From assembly GCA_951640165.1 (NCBI GenBank), contig OX621245.1, positions 18,344,330 through 18,408,329 of the forward strand: 64,000 nucleotides of DNA, in the 5' to 3' direction. The number at the start of each line of letters is the position of its first letter. Within the stretch, counting starts at the first letter, position 1. Under the pieces are notes generated by a model that searched no databases, was not told the origin of the DNA, and was given only the letters and a program-made list of their open reading frames with translations. The DNA is from Pseudoips prasinana. Taxonomy: Eukaryota > Arthropoda > Insecta > Lepidoptera > Nolidae. A program made the translations under genes and the position numbers. This document shows positions 46,657-58,056 of this stretch, piece after piece.

Positions 46657-46854
46657 ATCATATGATAATGAGATATACTCGTTTACATATATATCTCCTC
46701 ATATTAAGATGCATGTAATTTAAAAAGAATGGACACTTTCAATGTGTAAAATATAATATATTTCTTTCGTATGCTTCTAACACCCTCAAATGTATAGATA
46801 CATTATTTTGGAAAATATTGTATTTCTGTTATTTTTTTAATTTGACGAAGTGAA

Positions 46855-47287
46855 GTGTATTAAAAAATACTACTAACTATATCTCGCTCAAACCAATTTT
46901 CGGTGGAAAGATGATAATTTACATCATATATTTTTTAAGTTTTATCATTCTCTTACCACACTCATTTTACCACGTTGGAAGTGTCTTTCGCGCAAACTAT
47001 TAAGTTAAGACAAAAATTATATTGGAAATCTCAATATCATTTTTGACGACCTATCCATTGATACCCCACAGTGCTATGTATGGGGAACCCCCAAAAATCA
47101 TTAGTTTTTTTTTCTATTTTTGTGTGAAAATCTTAATGCGGTTCACAGAATACATCTACTTACCAAGTTTCAACAGTACAGTTCTTATAGTTTCGGAAAA
47201 AAAAGTGGCTGTGACATACGGAAGGACAGACAGACATGACGAATCTATAAGGGTTCAATTTTTTGCCATTTGGCTACGGAACCCTAA
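46855..47287 (+). repeat. ggccaagtgcg-family repeat, 5'-truncated
   Basis: Contains the gcgcaaactatt, tatccattgataccccaca and caagtttcaacagtacag blocks and ends ggctacggaaccct as in 11457-12058. The first 100-150 bp of the family are absent. Confidence 0.7.
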
Positions 47288-47542
47288 AAAGCACCACTTT
47301 CGACACAACTTTACGACTTCGATATTTGAGATTTTTGTTCCAGAGGTCTCTATTCTCTATTGTCACATCGATTTATCAGTCATAGGCAAAAAGCATATTA
47401 AAACTTAATGAATGAGGCCAAAATCGATACATGTAGAAAAACCCGTCACGAACCTTATAACTAAAAATATCATCGCTATCAGTTAAAATACCATACGTTG
47501 AATTAAATTCTCATTTACTTAAAAGTTTTGATGTTCACTCAC

Positions 47543-47685
47543 CCAAAACAATCCAGATAACCAGTGTATTTCCCAATATAGCTAAGAGCAGCATAATGGC
47601 AAACACCATGAACCAAGCCAGCTGACCCCACCATGGTGGACTAAAGGGCCTTTCGCCCAAGCCCATGCAATTTCCAAGAGTGATT
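47543..47685 (-). CDS. GPCR exon: end of N-terminus and TM1 of a TkR86C-like tachykinin/natalisin receptor
   Basis: Acceptor tttttgttacag ends at 47686 and donor GTGAGT begins at 47542. The exon enters in phase 2, reads ITLGNCMGLGERPFSPPWWG (extracellular), then QLAWFMVFAIMLLL and AILGNTLVIWIVL, TM1 with the class A GN motif. It leaves one base (G) that joins the exon at 42419-42632 as Ala-His-Arg-Arg. A W-rich segment before TM1 is typical of insect tachykinin-type receptors. The initiator Met is not in this exon: the upstream part of the frame before 47685 has no relation to the family and lies before a good acceptor. The first exon(s) should be at higher coordinates and were not recognised. 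Confidence 0.9.
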
Positions 47686-49212
47686 CTGTAACAAAAAATG
47701 GAACATGTAAATTTCCTATTACTTGTCAAAGCACACATATCTGTATTAAATTAATATTAAAATATTCTAGAAAAATTTATTGACATTGAATCTTTTCTTA
47801 TTGTAAATTATTATTACTTTCTACTAGAAATTCAGCTTCAGTTTGCATACGAGGAAATATACGAGACCGAACGAGGCGAAGAAGCCATTTCTGCTGACAT
47901 TACCAATTACAGTTGTTTGGTTTTTAACTTGTAATCTTACCATAAAACATGGTTCGTAAATGAAAAGTCAAAGAAAGAAGAAACTATGAGAAGAAGATTT
48001 AAAGTTTCTTTATCTAGGAAAAGTTCTAAGCCATTATTACACAAGTAAAGACAGTAATTATTTTCTGTGGAAGTCGATACTGAAGTAGATTTCAGAAGAT
48101 AAGTGATTTTTATATATATTACAAAATTTTAAATGCACCCCGTTTTATTTGCGTCCGTCCAAGCTAAATTTTAATAAAATGATGAAAACAAATCATTAGA
48201 TTAACTAAAAGGCACACAACTCATAATATTCGAAATATCGATATCTTGGATCGAAAATAAACCCTACTGACTTCGAAAGTGCACTGTTATCATCGCCATT
48301 AACTTTCATTTTAGGTAATATTACTATTAAAAATAATAATATCTTTTCTTAACTTTGTTGCTGAAATGGTACCCACTGAAAAATTGTCCCTTAATATTGA
48401 CAAGTGGAAAATTTCTCAAGTGGCTCCAACGAAATCGTAATTGAAGTGTAGGTCGCTCTACAATATAAATATAATGGTACTTGGTGTTCACTAAGAAATT
48501 CTCTTATAACATAAAATCTATGACATAATAACGCAAGAATTAAACCCTTTATTTATAAACATGGATCAGCTTGCGTAATAGGTATTAAAATTTTAGATTC
48601 GAGTGAGTGGAACAAATTTTATAAAACGTGGTTTCATATGTTCACATTGTTATAGCACGGTTAAAAAGGAACATACAACAGTACGTTCGCGATCGATTTG
48701 TCAAAGCTCGTGAACTCACCAAATCGCTTCTAAATTGGCTACATTAGCGACTGTCATTTAGCGTTCTCGAAGTCATATTTTTGTAAAATTGTGTAACACA
48801 GTATACAGTAACTAGATGTTGCTTAAAAGAAAATATGGAATTTAGTTATTTATAGTGTTAAAAATCCCAATCAAAGGTATCACATGAAGTTTTTAAAAAA
48901 TCGATAATACCTCTCTTCGAGTATTGTTATTTATGTAAAATTGAATTAAAACTAGATAAGTTTTATTAAGACATAATTGAAAAATGTAATGAGTATAAAC
49001 TTGTTTTAATTTATATTTTGGTTTTTTGATAACATTAATTCTGTGTATTTATAAACTTATAAATGCGTAGACTAAACACAAAACAATTTTTATAACCGTC
49101 ACAAATTGTTTACTAGAATTGTATGATTATATTTAATTTGTTTTAATGTGGTAAAACTCGATAATATATTAAATACATGTATGTTTATCGTAATACGGTT
49201 TTTATTATAATT
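47686..49212. other. Upstream flank or intron of the GPCR gene
   Basis: AT-rich, no elements recognised. A first coding exon of the receptor could lie here or further right, but I could not identify one. Confidence 0.4.
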
Positions 49213-49483
49213 ATAATAAATAAATATCCTGGGACATTATTCACACACGGTCATCTGATCCCAAACTAAGCAGAGCTTGTACTATGGAAACCAGATAACT
49301 GATATACTACTACATGTACTATTTTACTTTTGTAAATACATACTTATATAGATAAATTACACCCAGACTCAGGACAAACAGACATGTTCATGCACACAAA
49401 TATTTATCCCGGGTGAGAATCGAACCCACGACCTCCGGCGTGAAAGGCAGCGTATCTACCAACCACGCCAACAGGCTCGTCAA
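49213..49483 (-). mobile_element. SINE family A (copy 6), full length
   Basis: Full minus-strand copy: tRNA-like head (gttggcgtggttggtagata, B box ggttcgattctcacc), cctgagtctgggtgtaattt, ctctgcttagtttgggatca, gaccgtgtgtgaataatgtc and a (TTA)-rich tail. About 270 bp. Confidence 0.85.
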
Positions 49484-50039
49484 GAATTTTATCTTATGTT
49501 TGATAGACCGCCTGTGTAGTGAGTTTATGAAACAAAAGAAGTAAAGGAACACTTCTCTTCTGTGAGTAGTTTAAAATGAGAACAAATATAATTGTAGAAT
49601 AACTAAGACTACTTTAGATATAATTGTGGCACCAATCCACGTGAATACCTTTATTATTTCTTTCTTATGAAAATGTAGAGCACTGAACGCCCACCAAGTG
49701 GTCATTGTATATTTATATAGACGTCCAAGTGGTGACCTTTTACCTCTGTTTAACAAGAAACAGACGGTAGCATAAAATGGGCCTCGTTACAAGTCTTATC
49801 CTAGGAACTTTAAGTCTTACGATTTTTTATGAGCTCAAGATATAACGTTCAAGTTAAGTATATATAAATTCTATGCTAATACTAGCTTAGCTTACCCTTA
49901 CTATCTTTAACTTTATCTCCTTTAATTTCCACTATAAACTTGTATTACAAAACTTTAATATTGCATTTTCTATTTTCTTTTTCTACCTCTTTTTCTACAA
50001 AATCATATTTGTTCAATTATTATTCAATAGTATGGTGTC

Positions 50040-50255
50040 AGAGTTGTTTAAGCCGCCCAGCAGGCCTCTAACATGGCTTAACGACTGTTGCCTAATAGCT
50101 ACAACTGGGACCGACAGCTTAACGTGCCCTCCGAAGCACGTAGACGCTCAGAAAATGAACCACTTTGGTGGGCACCCATCTATGGACTGACCGCGAGCCT
50201 AGTTGCTTAACCTTACCATTCACTTACGGACCGGCGAGTGCAAGTGGCTTTAAGC
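50040..50255. repeat. Interspersed repeat, gggaccgacagcttaacgtg family
   Basis: Higher-GC block with gccgcccagcaggcctctaa, catggcttaacgactgttgc, gggaccgacagcttaacgtg and ccctccgaagcacg. I recognise similar blocks from lepidopteran dispersed repeats but cannot name it; single copy here. Confidence 0.45.
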
Positions 50256-51720
50256 ACCTCATTAAATTCAATAAATAAACTTCAGTCAACCTCTGTACCT
50301 TGTAAACATCATATTAGTAACGCGTAAAAATATGGAATATGTTGCTGAGTACATCCTAAAAAGAATTCTCATAAGGTTATGTTGTATCTTTGTAAAAGGC
50401 AAGATATTTTTGGTTTGGTATTTATATAAGCTTTGTATGTGCATTGTTGCTCTGTATTCTGAGTGCTTAGTGTGAGTCTTTTAAACTACTCGGTCGCGTT
50501 AAAGTAAACTTCAATTTGTATGGAGTTTAATCAGCGCCATCTAGCGAAACGTTTGCAAACCATATTTTGTGAGTGCGAGATCGTTTGTTAACGTAACGAT
50601 CGTGACCATCGACTAACTTTATCGATGTGAGCATTTAAACGAGCTCGAATGACGTTTTTGCGAGTGCGAGTTACAATATTAGCTAATTTTGACAGTTCTT
50701 TCGTGAACTTCTTCACTTTCGAGCGAGTTAACTTTGTCACGAAGCTTTTGGTAGTGAAAACGATATGAATACAAACATCTTTATTACGGAATTAAATTAT
50801 TTGTGTGTTTTCATTGAAGAAAAAATATGATTGAAGAGATTTAAACCTTTTTCCACTTCTCTGTGGATTTTGTATCACCGCAGTTTAAACCTTAATGGTA
50901 TTTGGATGCGATTAATATAGAGATAATAATGTAGGTAATTCCTTTTAATGATAAAAAAATTAAAAAAGAAATTGTACACATTTCATTGCTTTCTCTTCCA
51001 TAAAACTTACTAACAAGTCAAATTGATGCTGACTTGTTTTCATTTTCCCTTTTATTTTAAATCTTGAGTTTTAAACAATAATTCACAGATATACATAGGT
51101 ATAGGTACATATACAGTTTGTTTACACTATAAAATCGAAAAAGTGACGCCGAGCATAACACGACTATTTTTGATAGTACAACACCTCTATACAAATAACG
51201 TTAAACATCATTGTATTTAATTTGGTCGGTTTATCGCATAGAAACTACGTGCTACCAACATAATGAATAAAAAAACGCTGTACTTGGTGAGGAAACGTTG
51301 TTTGAATCGAGTAACTAGTTTGTTACTCACACTCAGACTAACTCACTTTACATCGTGTCCAACGGATACTCGATTTACGCTGTGGTTAAGTTATTCGATT
51401 TGTTCGATGTAATTCGCACTAAGCACTCTGTATTATATTAGCAAAAAATAACATACGCATTAAAATACGGGTTTGAACTAACTTTTTTATTAGTCACTAT
51501 TAAAACTAAACAGAAATACAATCTGACATCAAAAACAGAATCCAAATGTAAAACTAACCAGGGTATAAATAAGCATTGAAATATTCTGTTAGATAAAGAA
51601 CGCGCTATACTAACTTATGACGTCACAGTCATACAAGCCTCATAACAACAGTTATGGTGCAAATGAGAGACAAAGCACTTCCACCCCATGCCTACAAAGA
51701 ACTTAAAACGCTTAAACGTA
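50256..51720. other. Gene-free stretch
   Basis: No gene recognised. A short segment at 51589-51620 is nearly the reverse complement of 31268-31298 (gttagtata-cgcgttctttatctaac), pointing to an unnamed dispersed repeat. Confidence 0.35.
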
Positions 51721-51982
51721 TATAATAATAATATCCTGGGACATTATTTACCACGGCCATCTGATCCCAAAATAAGCAGAGCTTGTACTATGGAAACCAG
51801 ATAGCTGTTGTACTACATATACTACTTTTCTTTTGTAAATACATACTTATATAGATAAATTACACCCAGACTCAGGCTCAGGACAAAAAGACATGTTCAT
51901 GCACACAAATATCTGTCCTGGGTGGGAATCGAATCCACGACCTCCGGCGTGAAAAGCAAGCATTTGCCAACCACGCCAACAG
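51721..51982 (-). mobile_element. SINE family A (copy 7), full length
   Basis: Full copy ending (plus sense) in ccaaccacgccaacag, beginning with a (TAA)n-type tail. It has an extra tandem ctcagg in the middle. Lies 60 bp before the RTE insertion. Confidence 0.88.
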
Positions 51983-52050
51983 TAAAAGTACCGTTTTAAA
52001 TTTTTGTGGCAATATTTAATTTAATTAATATAATCTGGTCTTATCATTTA

Positions 52051-53033
52051 GCATCCAAAAGGGTGTTAGACAGGGATGTGTAGCGTCGCCGTGGTTGTTT
52101 AACCTATTCATGGATAGCTGTTTAAAAGATTTGAAAGAAAGTGAATGCGGTGTAAGGATGAATGAGTTACTCATCAAATGTCTGCTTTACGCTGATGATC
52201 AAGTTTTACTTGCATCATCGGCGGACGAGTTGCAGGTGATGGTAACAAATATGTATGAATCTTTTGAAAGGAAAGGGATGAAAATGAATGTAGGTAAGAC
52301 GAAAGTAATGGTATTTGAGAGGGATGAATACACGACAACGTGTGATATTGTGATTGGAGGAGAGAAAGTCGAACAGGTGAATGAGTTTGTATATTTGGGA
52401 ACTTTGTTTACGAGAGATGGGAAATATGAAAAAGATATTGTTAGAAGAGTAAATGCGGGGAACAGAGTGAATGGGGCACTACACGCCTTTATGAGTAGCC
52501 GGCAAGTATCAAAGAAGGCCCTACTAGCCGTGCACGATGGAGTGTTAGTGCCAACTTTAATGTATGGAAGTGAAAGTTGGGTATGGCAGAAAAAGAATGA
52601 AAGTAAAATAAATGCAGTGGAAATGAGAGCTCTGAGAAGTATGTGTGGTGTGACTTTGAGAGACAGAATTCGAAATACTGATGTAAGAGAGCGTTGTGGT
52701 GTGAAAGAGGATGTAGTCACAAAGATTGAAAAAGGCATGCTGAGATGGTTTGGCCATTTAGAAAGGATGAATGAAAGAAGATTGACAAAAGAAGTATACC
52801 TGGCCTGTGTGAATGGGACAACCGGAAGAGGAAGACCACGTCGAACATTCTCTGACCAAATTGGAGATGTTCTCAAGAAAGGGCAGGTCAGAAGTACCCT
52901 AAACCGGCGAGCATGTATGAAGAATATAATGACAGTAATCGAGGCAAAAGAAGTATGCAAAGATCGTGACAAATGGAAATCCGTTGTCTCTGCCTACCCC
53001 TCTGGGAAACAGGCGTGAGTCTATGTATGTATG
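52051..53033 (+). mobile_element. RTE-clade LINE, 5'-truncated, intact reading frame, 9-bp TSD
   Basis: Flanked by TATCATTTA at 52042-52050 and 53034-53042. An uninterrupted frame from the insertion edge to the TGA at 53016-53018 covers the last 320 residues of the RT protein: [19 protein letters not shown], the catalytic [77 protein letters not shown] and [10 protein letters not shown]. The tail is a short (ATGT)n. The endonuclease and first RT blocks are cut off, so it cannot move, but the open frame and perfect duplication show a young insertion. RTE is inferred from the RT-C-terminal organisation and short tail. Confidence 0.9.
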
Positions 53034-53042
53034 TATCATTTA

Positions 53043-53819
53043 TAATTCTATATGAATAAACATATTGTTTCAATGCTTGTTGATAAACAGTTCGAAAGAG
53101 CTAACAAGTATTTCTTTATTATATCTGCAAAAAAAAAATTACTTAAAAGTAATTGAGTCCGTCCAAAACAAATTAAACTTTGATAAAATAGGTATTCATT
53201 TAATAAAATTCAGCAAGGTCCGAATACCATAATAAACAACCTCAAAGTTCAAATTGCGCTGGCATTAATTAAATGACAGTGGAACAAAAATACGTTGACA
53301 AAGTATTTAAATTGAATTTTAAACTTTTAGTATTACATTCTACGTTGATGTTGATTTCTTACAATCTTAGACAACGTAAAATAAACCGGATAGCTAATCC
53401 ATTTAAGAGCTCAACTCATAAGCCTCTAGAGATTACACTTAGAATAAACAATTAAGTGAATTCACCGTAATTCACGGAGGCGGAAGTACCTATGGTTAAT
53501 TTTCCTTTTACATAGAATAAAAGGTGATGACGTCCTGGTTTATAGTGTGTTTTCTAGGGAGAAGATTAAATGTATTATGTACAGTGTGAATACGGTAAAT
53601 TAGCTTCTTTACACACGCCAATTGAAAAGGGACAGCTACAACCACGGTTCAGCAGCTTTCCTTACTTAAGTACAATTCAATAGGTCAATGGTTTATAAAA
53701 ATTATCCTCTTGAATCATTTTATATTTAAAGGTGACGGTAAGTTTAAGGTTGGAATACTTGTAATGAGGTTGTAAAGAACCTAACGAAATCAAATTGATT
53801 CACCTATTATTATGATTAT
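53043..53819. other. Gene-free stretch
   Basis: AT-rich; no element recognised. Confidence 0.35.
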
Positions 53820-53925
53820 GCCGATCTTGCGCTGTCCTGGATGCGGATGCAAGACCGGCATGGAGATCTTTGTCCAGCAGTGGGCGTCTTTCTGATGATA
53901 TGATGATAACAATGATGATGATTAT
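53820..53925 (+). mobile_element. RTE 3' tip fragment, diverged
   Basis: tggatgcggatgcaagaccg, ggagatctttgtccagcagt and gggcgtctttctgatgat, followed by an imperfect (ATG)n tail, match the 56292-56938 family end. Confidence 0.7.
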
Positions 53926-54004
53926 TAGGATTTCTTAAATTGCTGGAGACGAAACTAGAACTTATAATACTCGAAAGGCATCTGTAATAAAATATTAAAT
54001 GAAA

Positions 54005-54146
54005 TATGTTTTATTCAGATGTTTAAGCTATTATAAAGTACTATATGTTTCATCAAAATCCGTTCCGCAATTTTTGTGTGAAAGAGTTATTAATAGTTAT
54101 CCATACGTTGATGTTCACAAACTTTAGCATTTATAATATTAGTAGG
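54005..54146 (-). mobile_element. Helitron-like short repeat, diverged
   Basis: On the minus strand: ctaatattataaatgctaaa, then a decayed ctctttcacacaaaaattgc and ggaacggattttgatgaaac. It lacks the GC-rich terminal block. Confidence 0.45.
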
Positions 54147-54726
54147 ATTTTGTTTCATTAAATTCATTATATGAATTATATTATTCTTCTTAAAACATAG
54201 GTAATTTTTAAAAGATATCATTGTTCCAAATCCTATTCAAAATTCCTGACCTACCTATCAAAACACCAAAAAAGTAATATAATTGCCAATGTCATTTGAT
54301 TTCTCTTTTTGTTACCAATACTGAATTTGCTTTTCCTTTAGTAGTACCTAAAATTAAAGTGTAGTTTTTAATAGGTTAATAGATTATGTTACTACCACAG
54401 GTTTATTGTCTTATACAAATAAAAAGAACTATAATAGAGGTAGTAAAATTCGACAAATCCCAATATGTCTTGTTATAGATCTAAATTGCCCGATTTCTTA
54501 ATAGCTTCGTGAAGATGGGGTATTACATTATGTAGGTATATTGTTCTCTACGTTCAAACAGGCTGTGTATTCTTACATTGTATATCTCAGCGACATTGAC
54601 TCACAGGCGGGCAACTATGTAACAAAACATTTGTACGCAAGGCAAAGGGTCCGTGGCTTAGGAACCCAGTGGTCGTACGTACAACTTTATACATTTTTTT
54701 GCGGCCCAGTATAACTGAACCTCAAT

Positions 54727-54958
54727 GACTGTCTCATTGGTCATGTTCAACCTTGTGCAGATAATGAGGTCCTGGGTGTAATTCCCGCATCGCGCCAAAA
54801 AGTAATTTTGGGACATTTCCGTAAAACAAAATTTCTCAGTATTAACCCGAAGTCTGGATCATGAGAGTAACGGAATAGAAAGGGCCCCTGTGTTTGCGTA
54901 CTTGTGCACTATAATATGTCCTGCATAGTTGGCTAATCTCCATTGAAACTGGCCGACG
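54727..54958 (+). mobile_element. SINE family B, internally deleted
   Basis: tRNA-like head with decayed B box (gggtgtaattcccgcat), cagtattaacccgaagtctg, then a deletion of about 80 bp relative to 34985-35363, then gatcatgagagtaacggaat, tgcactataatatgtcctgc and the end ttgaaactggccg. Confidence 0.8.
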
Positions 54959-56072
54959 GGTTAATATTATCACAATAAACAAAAGCAAAGCAAACAAAGC
55001 TTAAAAAAGACAACAACAAAATTCTAAACAGGTACTCACAATAGTAACCAGCATCCACTCAAAAGGAAAGCTGTAAACCACATGTGTTTTTACTATTTAA
55101 TTTCACAAATGGTTACTTTGTCGGACTCGTAAGTACACATAAGGGCCAGCCATTGTGCTAAACATTAACAATGTGGTTTATGCGGTACATGTGAGATACT
55201 AAAGGATTTAATTTGTGTTATATTCCTGAAAACTCTTGTATTAATTCGGCTTCCAATTCTATATTAGGTACTTTCTTATTTTTGGTCTATGTTAGATAAA
55301 ATTCAATTTGCGATACCTTTTTTTCGGTTACAGAAATATTCATTCTTATAAAATATATAAATATAAATTCACTTATGTGAAATCTTTTACACTATTACTT
55401 TAAAATATTCAGACGACTATGTATTTGTAACCAATAAATATCATGTGACACAAAATGAGTCTCAAAATGAAAAATCTCAAAATTATTTACAAGTTGTTTT
55501 AATTTACGAGATTAACCTCTTCTTCTCCGTATATGGCAATTGATATTCCTGCAACCTAATAAATTATCTGCATTTGTTGTTATTATAATGTAATTTAATT
55601 ATTCGTTTTTGTATTATTTTATATGAGTTCACTGCCTGAAATAAATCTGATTTTATTTATTTTTTAATTTCGATTACGTTACCAAGAAACAAAAGTAAAT
55701 ATAAATAGTTATTATAATAATATATATGATACATAATCATGTATCATTTCGAATAATGAAGGCAATAGGCAACATAGGCAAGTTCTACGAACCAATATCA
55801 ATCACAAACAGTAGAAAAATATTTTATACTACTAAACTACATTAGATATAAATGTAATGCATACATTACAAAGACAGTGATTCACTAGAAGCGATACGTT
55901 GTTTACTAACGATTTGAGCTGATTATTAAATTAGTGACCAGTAATGTATTTTTAAATTTTTTAATGAATATTATTAAAAAAAAAAATAATAAAAATAAAC
56001 ACTCTTTAAATGCATATAGTTGACACCTTTTAGAGTGAATTACATTCCGTGATGTTGATGGATATATATATA
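54959..56072. other. Gene-free stretch
   Basis: AT-rich; nothing recognised. Confidence 0.35.
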
Positions 56073-57340
56073 TGTCGGAGATAGTTAAAAATTAAATTCG
56101 CCAACCAAGTTAGACATTTAGTTGGTACTGTACAAAACATTGTTGAGAGTATATTTTGATATTGTAATTAGATTATAGTTGTTAAAAAACAACTGTTATA
56201 ACTTCACGATAATTCTTGTTAGATTATTTGATGAATTTTAATAATTACACTATTTGGATTTAGATCCTTTTTGTAAATTGTATCGAGTAAATTAAACTCA
56301 ATTGAAAGTTGGTGACTCTGCACTCGAAGTTGTAGAGAACTATATTTACCTAGGACAGACCATCCAACTAGGTAGGTCCAACTTCGAGAAGGAGGTCAAT
56401 CGTAGAATCCAACTCGGATGGGCAGCGTTCGGGAAGCTACGTAACATCTTCTCGTCCAAAATACCGCAGTGTCTCAAGTCGAAAGTCTTCGACCAGTGTG
56501 TGTTGCCAGTGATGACATACGGAACAGAGACGTGGTCGCTCACCATGGGCCTTATTAGAAGGCTCAAGGTCACCCAAAGAGCAATGGAGAGGGCTATGCT
56601 CGGAGTTTCCCTGCGGGATCGCATCAGAAATGTCGAAATCCGCAGGCGAACCAAAGTCACCGACATAGCCCGAAGAATTGCCAAGTTGAAGTGGCAGTGG
56701 GCAGGGCACATAGCTCGTAGAGCCGACGGCCGTTGGGGCAGAAAGGTTCTCGAGTGGCGACCACGAACCGGAAGACGCAGCGTGGGCAGGCCCCCTACAA
56801 GATGGACCGATGATCTTGTGCGGGTCGCTAGAAAATGCTGGATGCGAATAGCACAAGACCGGCAATTGTGGAGATCTTTGGGGGAGGCCTTTGTCCAGCA
56901 GTGGACATCTTTCGGTTGATATGATGATGATGATGATGATCGAGTAAACGCGTGACGTATTTCCGTACGCCATTCAACAGAGCTGTTTGGAGGGAGTAGG
57001 AGGCGTGGCCTACCCCCATATAAGAGCTCGCACTGGCTTGTACCGGCAGTCTATCTTCGGATTAGACTCGATAAAGAGCTCTGCTCCCAACAGAACTGTT
57101 GGTCTACTTGGTACAGTCTTGCACTGTATATTGCATACGCGGAATCGCTGACGCGATACCCGATGCTATAGCTATATTGCCTAGACAATACGCTATTCGG
57201 GTGGTTGTATTGCCACTATACGAACGTAGAATTAAGATTCTGTTCGTCTCCATTTTACTTTCTTTATTTTAATTGCAATCATTGGAATATTATAATTAGT
57301 GTGTAAATTAGTCGACCTTATTTGTTAATTGTGGCTACTT
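56073..57340 (+). mobile_element. Possible LTR (solo or 5' LTR remnant) interrupted by an RTE
   Basis: After removing the RTE at 56292-56938 the remaining sequence looks like a retroviral-type LTR: tgtcggagatagtt at the possible start, a TATA-like ccatataagagctcg at about 57017 followed by gactcgataaagagctct and a G/T-rich region. The block at 56950-57230 is markedly richer in GC than its surroundings. No second LTR, primer-binding site or coding region is identified with confidence. This is an inference from composition and promoter-like elements only. Confidence 0.25.
56292..56938 (+). mobile_element. RTE-clade LINE, 5'-truncated, intact frame, 10-bp TSD
   Basis: Flanked by ATCGAGTAAA at 56282-56291 and 56939-56948. 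The frame is open from the edge to the TGA at 56917-56919 and encodes the last 205 residues of an RT protein: VVENYIYLGQTIQLG, LPVMTYGTETWSLT, RAMERAMLGVSLRDRIRN, WQWAGHIARRADGRWGRKVL and VGRPPTRWTDDLVRVA. The catalytic YxDD lies upstream and is missing. The tail is (ATG)n. At least five decayed fragments of the family occur in the window (5955, 10865, 15311, 36657 and 53820), so it has been active over a long period; this is the youngest copy. Confidence 0.92.
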
Positions 57341-58056
57341 AATCCCAACAACATGGGAACTCCAAACCCTGACATACCGCTCTTTGGGCCCCCTACTCCT
57401 ACATATATATATATATGACAAGAACACAACACGCCACATATAGTAAGGGTGGAGGTTGGGGCAGGAGAGCTGGTAGACATTTTTGGGTCGGTATTTGAGG
57501 CACGGTGTAAACTTATCCAATACTTCTACTAAAATACCGAAACACATATTTATTTTTTTATTTCTTTACATATCTCCTTAACATCAATTATTACAGGTCT
57601 TGACCTAATGCGATAGTGTTGGTATTAAAATTATAAAATCCTTATTAACTATGTACATTTTAAAACTAATTATTCATGAAACTAACTACAGTTAACAGGA
57701 TCTTTACGAATTCACTCAAATTACATGAAAAAATTTTCATTCTTTTTTGTGTACTTCATTAATTAATCTAATTGCTCGGGTCAGTGAGGTTTTTACAAGT
57801 AGATTTTTCCTAGCCACCGGTACGGCTAGCAGTTGTGGACGCCGCCGTTTCCACACGTAATTGTCCTGCACCTGTAGTCTTCTATCATCCTTCTGTTCGC
57901 CAAACGCCCTTCACCAAATCTTCCCACGAACGTCATCAAAATCCAATTCATTGTCACTATGGAAAAGCGGAAAACGTATACAGATACGTTTTCCGCTTTA
58001 CCATATTTTTACATGGATGAAAAACGGGTACAGCTACTGAGCTTTACCCGGTTTTC
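57341..58056. other. Gene-free stretch with a hairpin
   Basis: At 57964-57999 a 16-bp perfect hairpin (aaagcggaaaacgtat, 4-nt loop, reverse complement). A short TA run lies at about 57402-57415. No gene recognised. Confidence 0.4.

Larger units (their letters stand above)
42633..47542 (-). other. 4.9-kb intron of the GPCR gene
   Basis: Bounded by the donor GTGAGT at 47542-47537 and the acceptor ending at 42633; phase 1. It contains SINE copies at 44316, 45224 and 45731, a 90-bp tandem duplication, a Helitron-like repeat, a palindrome and a ggccaagtgcg-family repeat. 42640-44315 has no recognisable element. Confidence 0.85.

Noticed and set aside
52199..52972. 257-codon minus-strand frame as a gene
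   Set aside because: Exact shadow of the intact RTE reverse transcriptase frame on the plus strand.
56437..56973. 178-codon minus-strand frame
   Set aside because: Antisense of the RTE C-terminal frame; no independent motif.
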